Made by a program: the position numbers and the translations under genes
The notes under the pieces: model-generated
The model's database searches: none
Told to the model about the DNA's origin: nothing
The model's input: only the letters and a program-made list of their open reading frames with translations
Origin: Valencia hispanica
Lineage: Eukaryota > Chordata > Actinopteri > Cyprinodontiformes > Valenciidae
Assembly: GCA_963556495.2 (NCBI GenBank)
Contig: OY747705.1
Coordinates: forward strand, 26,751,001 to 26,815,000
Reading direction: 5' to 3'
Length of the DNA: 64,000 nt
Shown here: positions 58,814-64,000 of the stretch, one piece after another
Numbering within the stretch: position 1 is the stretch's first letter
Layout of the letters: each line of letters opens with the position of its first letter

Positions 58814-59761
58814 TACATATAATGCATAAATGGGTTGAGAGCCAAACACAAAAAGTGATTTTAAATAAGTTTGAAAAATAGCAAGAGATGGAGCCTGCCT
58901 GACCTTCATCTGAGTCCAAACTTCAAAGGCTCCGTCTTCTCTAGGTTTATTTTAATAACTGTCAAAAGCATCTGGTCACCAATACTAAGATTGCAATGGC
59001 ATGTGAGCATGAATCAGCTCAGACAAATAGGTAGGGTTAAGGCCATAAAGAGCAAAAAAAATGTTTTTAAATGGATTTGAAATTGAACAGAAAGCCAGGG
59101 AAGGGACGCTAAAACAAGAATTGTGCTCTTGTTTGCTTGTGTCAGTTAATAATCAACCAGCAGCATTTTGTACCAGCTGTAGAGGTGAGAGGGATGCCTA
59201 GCTAATTCCAGTGAAAAGAGAGTTACAATAATCCAGGTTTGTGGTGATAAAAGCATGGATCACTGTGTGTAGGTGGCATCCAGACAGGAGGGCTTGCTTT
59301 TTGACAGCTGTCTCAGCTGAAAGAAAGAGGACTTAACCACAGTGTTGAAATTCGAGTTAAGTTTTCGGTTGTGGTCGATTTTCATGCCAAAGTTAGTGAG
59401 GCTCTATTTTTTTTCAAGTGGGCAAGAGAGGAGAAGTCAAGGAAGAGATACAGCTGGAGGCACTAGATTCACTAAACATGACCTCAGTCTGGGCTTTTTT
59501 CCCCATTAAAATTAAGGACATTTAGTGGCTTGATGCCACAGAGATTCTTTATTTAAATAATTCTACAACACAGCCGAGGAGAGGTTGTACAAAAACCTTA
59601 TGTTTTAAAGATAAATAGACTTGAAAATAATCAGCATACAGTATAACTGGAGTGGTATGCAAGGCTTTCTAAAAATAGCACCAGATGGCAGCAAATAAAG
59701 AATGAGAAGACCAAGAATAGAGCCCTGTGGTACCCCCCAAGAGAGGGCAGCAGAGGCAGAG

Positions 59762-60665
59762 GTCTATTACATCTGTAGAATTAAGAATTCCCTTAAAAAT
59801 AGAACATCCCTGACAACGTTATGTCAAGAACATCTGTCAGTCGGGAAGGGGTTACAAATTGCTTCTAAGGTTTTGGGACTCCAGTGAATGACAGTGAGAG
59901 CTATTAGCCCCAAATGGAGAAATATGGAACAGTGATGAACCCTCCTAGGAGTGACAGGCAAACCAAAGTCATTCCAAGAGCACATCAACAACTCATCCAG
60001 GAGATCACTGCAAACCAAGGACAACATCTGAAACACCTCAGGCCTCATTTGTCTCAGTTAAGGCCAGAGGTCATACTTAAACAACAAGGAAAAGACTGGG
60101 GGGAAATGGCAACTATGGGAGACTTTAAAGGTGAAAACCAGTGCTGCTTAAAATATCAAAAAGGTGTGTCTCATATTTGCCAAAAACATCTGGATGATTA
60201 CCATACTATTTGGACGTTTTTGAAAGGTTGTGTCAAGTTACATCTGGTGTAAAACACACAGCATTTCAGTAAAAGAAACATAGTGGTGGCATCGTGATGA
60301 ACTGGGGCTGCTTCAAGATCTGAATGACTTGCTGCATTTCATGTAACCATTCATTTTTCTATAGCAGGAGAATGTCTGACCATCATTCTGTAAACTTAAG
60401 GTCAAACTCTTTGGTTAGGCAGCAGGTCAATTATCCAAGTGTATTAGAAAGTCAACTTTAGGTTTTTAAAGTGCCCTAATCGAAGTTTGGATTTGAATCC
60501 AACCAAGATGCTGAGGCTTGATGTTAAACAGTCTGATAATAGCAGTTGTCACCTTGGAAAAAAAGTAAAAAAATCTGGGTTGGGGGGGGGGTACAACTAG
60601 TAAATACCACTAGGGGGCAATTGGTTTTTCAGGTGAGGTTAATTAGGATTTTTTTTCCCCCTTAT
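59762..60665 (+). pseudogene. Right part of the decayed Tc1-like transposon
   Basis: CTGTCAGTCGGGAAGGGGTT and TTTTGGGACTCCAGTGAATG continue the helix-turn-helix coding region of the copy begun at 56880. MEKYGTVMNPPRSDRQTKVI (59914 on), the glycine-rich box remnant TAGTGGTGGCATCGTGATG and a degenerate SPDLNP-like block near 60484 follow, then ACTAGGGGGCAATTGGTTTT of the 3' end. The first catalytic region and the second Asp are lost. A SINE abuts it on the right. Confidence 0.75.
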
Positions 60666-60689
60666 TGTCATTGGTTTTGAACTAAATTC

Positions 60690-61022
60690 ACCATCCTTCC
60701 ATTACTGTACCACCTATCCTTGCAGGGTCCCAGGAGAGCTGGTGCCTGTCTCCAGTGGTCATCGGGTGAGAGGTGGGGTACACCCTGGACAGGTCGCCAG
60801 TCCATCACAGGACAAGCAACTATGTATGCACACACTCATACCTAAGGACAATTTAGAAAGACCAATTAACCTAACAGTCATGTTTTTGGATTGTGGGTGG
60901 AAGCCGGAGTACCTGGAGAAAACCCACTTATGCACAGGGAGAACCTAAAGAAAGACTCCAGGCCAGGATTCGAACCAAGGACCTTTTTGCGGCAAGGCAA
61001 TGGTGCTACCAACTGTGCCACC
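60690..61022 (-). mobile_element. tRNA-headed SINE, antisense
   Basis: On the minus strand the head reads GGTGGCACAGTTGGTAGCAC with A-box and, after an arm, GGTTCGAATCCTGGCC with a B-box; the body includes CCTGTCCAGGGTGTACCCC and ends near CACCATCCTTCC. This is a very widespread teleost SINE layout. Confidence 0.85.
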
Positions 61023-61142
61023 AATCTAAAACAATGAAGTAGGAAACAAAAGAAAAACATTGCTCCTACAGAAATCTCTGAGGAGCAAATATTTTTCATG
61101 GCATTATACGTAACTATTAGGGGTGCACAAATCTGGCCTATA

Positions 61143-61225
61143 GAATAGAATAGGAATATCCTTTTTATTGTCCCACAAAAGGGAAATTCAGGCGTCACAG
61201 CAGCAAGTTAAGCTAAGAGGGAGCA
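61143..61225 (-). mobile_element. LINE/SINE 3' tail fragment
   Basis: On the minus strand: GAATTTCCCTTTTGTGGGAC AATAAAAAGGATATTCC with terminal TATTCTAT repeats, the pattern of an L2/CR1-like 3' end. Up to 61440 the sequence may belong to the same fragment, but no coding block is seen. Confidence 0.55.
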
Positions 61226-61444
61226 TGCAGTCACACAAAGGTAATAAAAATGTAAAAATAAAGCCAAGAGACTGCACAGCAAGAGCAAGTTTAACATAAA
61301 AATAATACTGTAAAGTTATTAAAAATTGTAAACTCAGGTTAAGAGAAAGAAGAATAAAGTCATTGTTGAAGTGAAGCCATAGGTAAGCCCTGTTTGCAGT
61401 TTGCAACAAGCAATGTAGGGGGACACATTTAGAAGAATCGTATA

Positions 61445-63019
61445 TTGAGGAAGTATTTGAACACCCTGCGAGTTTGCAAGTTATCCCACTTAGAAAATAT
61501 GGCGGGGTCTGAAATTCACATTGTAGTTGCATTTCCACTGTGAGAGACAGCATTTTAAAAAAGAATTCAGGAAATCACATTGTCTGATTTTTAATGAATT
61601 TATTTGTATTTTATTGCTGCACATAAGTATTTGAACACCTGAGATAATCTGAGTTAACATTTGGTACAGAAGCCTTTGTTTGCAATTACAGAGGTCAAAG
61701 GTTTCCTGTAGTTCTTCACCAGGTTTGCAAACACTGCAACAGGGATTTTGGCCCATTCCTCCGCACAGATCTTATCTAGATCTGACAGGTTTTGGGGCTG
61801 TCGCTGAGCAACACAGAGTTTCAGCTCCCTCCAAAGATTTTCTATTGGATTTAAGTCAGGAGACTGGCTAGGCCACTCCAGAACCTTGATATGCTTCTTA
61901 CGGAGCCACCCCTTGGTTATCCTGGCTGTGTGCTTCCTGTCATTGTCATGTTGGAAGACTCAGCCACGACCCATCTTCAGTGCTCTGACTGAGGGGGAGT
62001 TATTGCTCAAAATCTCACAATATATGGCACCATTTATCCTCTCCTTAATACAGTGCTGTCGTCCTGTCGCCTTCGCAGGGAATCGCCCCCAAAGCATGAT
62101 GTTTCCACCCCCATGGTTCACATTAGGGATGGTGTTCTTGGGATGTAACTCATCCTTCCTTTTCCTCCAAAGACAGCGAGTGAAATTTAGACCAAAATAG
62201 AATTTTTTGGTCTCATCTGACCACATGACTTTCTCCCATGCATCCTCTGGATCATCCAGATGGTTATTGGCAAACTTCAGACGAGCCTGGACACGTGATG
62301 ACTCAAGCAGGGGAACCTTATGTGCAATGCATTATTTTAAACCATGACGATGTAGTATTTTACTAACAGTAACCTTTGAAACTGCGCTCCCAGCTCTCTT
62401 CATGTCATTGACCAGCTCCTCTCGTGTCGTTCTGGGCTGATTACTCACCTTTCTTATCATCAGCGATACCCATGAGGTGCGACCTTGCATGGAGCCTCAG
62501 TCCGAGGGAGACTGACTGTCATCTTTATCTTCCATTTTCTAACAATTGCTCCAACAGTTGATCTAGTTTCACCAAACTGCTTGGCAATGTCCCTGTAGCC
62601 CTTTCCAGCCTTGTGGAGGTCTACAATTTTGTCTCTGGTATCTTTTGACAGCTCTTTGGTCTTGCCCATGATAGTAGTTGGAGTCTGACTGGGGTGGACA
62701 GGTGTCTTTAACGAGCTGGGACAGGTGATAATAATTTAGATTAATAAGTGGAGTATAGGTGGACCTTTTAAAGGCAGAATAACAGGTCTTTGAGAGCCAG
62801 AAATCTTGCTGATTGCCAGGTGTTCAAATACTTATGTGCAGCAATAAAATACAAATAAATTCTTTAAAAATCAGACAATGTGATTTCCTGAACTTAAAAA
62901 GAAATGCTGTCTCTCACAGTGAAAATGCACCTACAATGTGCATTTCAGACCCCTCCATTATTTCTAAGTGGGAGAACTTTCAAAATCGCAGGGTGTTCAA
63001 ATACGTATGTTCCTCACTG
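61445..63019 (-). mobile_element. Tc1-like transposon, full-length but decayed
   Basis: The right end on the complement reads CAGTGAGGAACATACGTATT; the left end is TTGAGGAAGTATTTGAACAC with a small deletion. Both continue TTGAACACCCTGCGA and ACAATGTGATTTCCTGAA-like inner repeats (TCAGACAATGTGATTTCCTG at 62871; complement near 61570), so the inverted repeats are long, about 180-200 bp. TA is readable on the left; on the right it appears mutated to CA. Confidence 0.85.
61654..62669 (-). pseudogene. Tc1-type transposase pseudogene, D-D-34-E spacing
   Basis: It starts [20 protein letters not shown] with a clear first helix-turn-helix ([20 protein letters not shown]), then loses frame. [18 protein letters not shown] and [12 protein letters not shown] (62226 on) hold the first Asp and the glycine box; a last frame has [11 protein letters not shown] (second Asp) and [11 protein letters not shown] (Glu), ending ANKGFCTKC before TAA at 61656-61654. 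The Asp-Glu spacing is 34, as in Sleeping Beauty-like enzymes. Several indels make it inactive. Confidence 0.88.
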
Positions 63020-63021
63020 CA

Positions 63022-63370
63022 TGTTTTGAAGCAGTCTCGTGTCACTTCAGTGCTCTGGCCAGATGAGACCAAAAGTAACGCTGCACATCACCCTGAACTC
63101 ACAATCCCCTTCAACTAAAACATGGTGGTGGCAGCATCATACAGAGGTAAACTTTTTTTCAGGGAACCTGCTCAGAGTCAATGGGAAGACAGATTGAGCA
63201 GCATACATGATGAAGGTGGAGGAAAACCTTTTAGGCTGCAAAAGAATTGAGACTGACGCATGGTGCACCTTCCACGACCCTAAACATACAGCCAGAGCTA
63301 GAATGATCAATGCATATTCATATATCAGGGTGACCCAGTCAAATTCAACTCCAGACCTATCACCATGGTA
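63022..63370 (+). pseudogene. Tc1-like transposase fragment, opposite orientation to its neighbour
   Basis: GTGCTCTGGCCAGATGAGAC (first Asp region), ACATGGTGGTGGCAGCATCA (glycine box), GACCCTAAACATACAGCC (HDPKHTA, after the second Asp position) and CCAGACCTATCACC (PDL) occur in order within 350 bases. It is the catalytic core of the group also present at 20467-21352. No inverted repeats remain. Confidence 0.75.
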
Positions 63371-64000
63371 GCTTGAAAAATAGATGGAAAGCATTTTTTA
63401 ATAAAACATTATGGATTTTATTGCCATAAAACTACATTTGCTGTAATACCACATGTGGCCACCAGATGGAGACTTTGAGACATGAAACAGACACGTAGCT
63501 CTCGAATATCACCGCCTAGAAACTTCTTGCTTTTTTTAAAGCATGTGATGAATAGGAGGCTGAGGAGACTTCATATCCGGATGCTGCGAGGTGCCTGTGC
63601 TCTATGGACTACATCCACCATTTCCTATAATCCACATAGTCATGTTGTCAAATCAAGATGGTTTCTTTTTCCAGTTTTCAGTTATGACACCGCCTATTCA
63701 AATCTGCTGTCCAATCAGGCCATCAGAGCTTTATTTTGGTGACAAGTTTAAACGAAGCGTCTAAACGTCTGGTTTGCACTGGAAGCGTCATGTTGAACTT
63801 AAAAAGTATCAGTGTGGTGCATTTCAGCAGGGATCTTCGTACTCTGAGCATTAATATTGTTACAGATATTCAGTCGGATGACTATGTGACAGCATCATCT
63901 GCGCCCTGAAGGAGTCACTTCTGGAAATGAAAGGAAATCTCGCTATGATTCAGCGATATTGCCGTCCTAAGGTGACGATCTCACTGGATGGTGAAGGGCA
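63371..64000. other. Right-edge stretch; short open segment of unknown nature
   Basis: No recognised repeat end. From about 63893 an open frame reads SIICALKESLLEMKGNLAMI and on to the edge without a stop; ATGTGACAG just before it would serve as a splice acceptor. This could be a host exon or part of a transposon gene continuing outside the window. Confidence 0.25.

Larger units (their letters stand above)
57167..59761 (-). mobile_element. LINE-like fragment inserted in a Tc1 copy and itself interrupted
   Basis: 57167-57289 and 58814-59761 read as one antisense non-LTR 3' region: TCTAAAGCACTTTAATAACA at the outer end, then GAAAGCCAGGGAAGGGACGC, GCATTTTGTACCAGCTGTAG, TTACAATAATCCAGG and AGAGCCCTGTGGTACCCCCC. 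These are counterparts of the SLHWLP and neighbouring blocks of fish LINE RT C-termini, similar in layout to 46586-47283. Heavily mutated. A Tc1 element (57290-58813) sits inside. Confidence 0.65.

Overview
The window is teleost-type nuclear DNA. The host gene is intron-rich with GT-AG introns, there are no operons, and the repeats are fish-type: Tc1/mariner, hAT MITEs, tRNA-derived SINEs, L2/CR1-like LINEs, a BEL/Pao remnant and long GA/GATA/GGAA microsatellites. Species cannot be fixed from the sequence.

One host gene is clear. The first eight coding exons of faf1 (FAS-associated factor 1, a ubiquitin/VCP adaptor) lie on the minus strand between 46138 and 11435. They encode residues 1-282: the UBA domain, a low-complexity linker with a 16-alanine run, ubiquitin-like domain 1 and most of ubiquitin-like domain 2. 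All splice phases agree. The UAS, coiled-coil and UBX parts must lie beyond the left edge; no further faf1 exon was found in 1-11434.

Layout. 1-1968: open endonuclease-RT frame of a non-LTR retrotransposon, running off the left edge inside faf1 intron 8. 1969-11434: rest of intron 8, with LINE 3' ends and a TTAA-bounded MITE. 11435-33998: exons 8 and 7 and two large introns. Intron 6 holds a 3.8 kb hAT-ended element, which contains an intact Tc1-type transposon (transposase 28410-29453) and about 550 bp of GA/GATA repeat; two more hAT elements follow. 33999-46138: exons 6 to 1, with a 1.2 kb fold-back element in intron 3. 46139-46480: promoter-side sequence. 46586-63370: no host gene seen; a repeat graveyard with a decayed BEL/Pao element hit by two hATs and a LINE, and a three-level nest at 56.9-60.7 kb (Tc1 holding a LINE holding a second Tc1). 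The last 600 bases hold only a short open stretch of unknown nature.

No CRISPR array, operon or new multi-gene system is visible. The points most worth attention are the intact Tc1 transposase with a 38-residue D-E spacing, the coexistence of three Tc1 catalytic spacings, the inverted-repeat microsatellite around that Tc1, an acidic N-terminal exon-like ORF inside the hAT composite, and the alanine tract of faf1.
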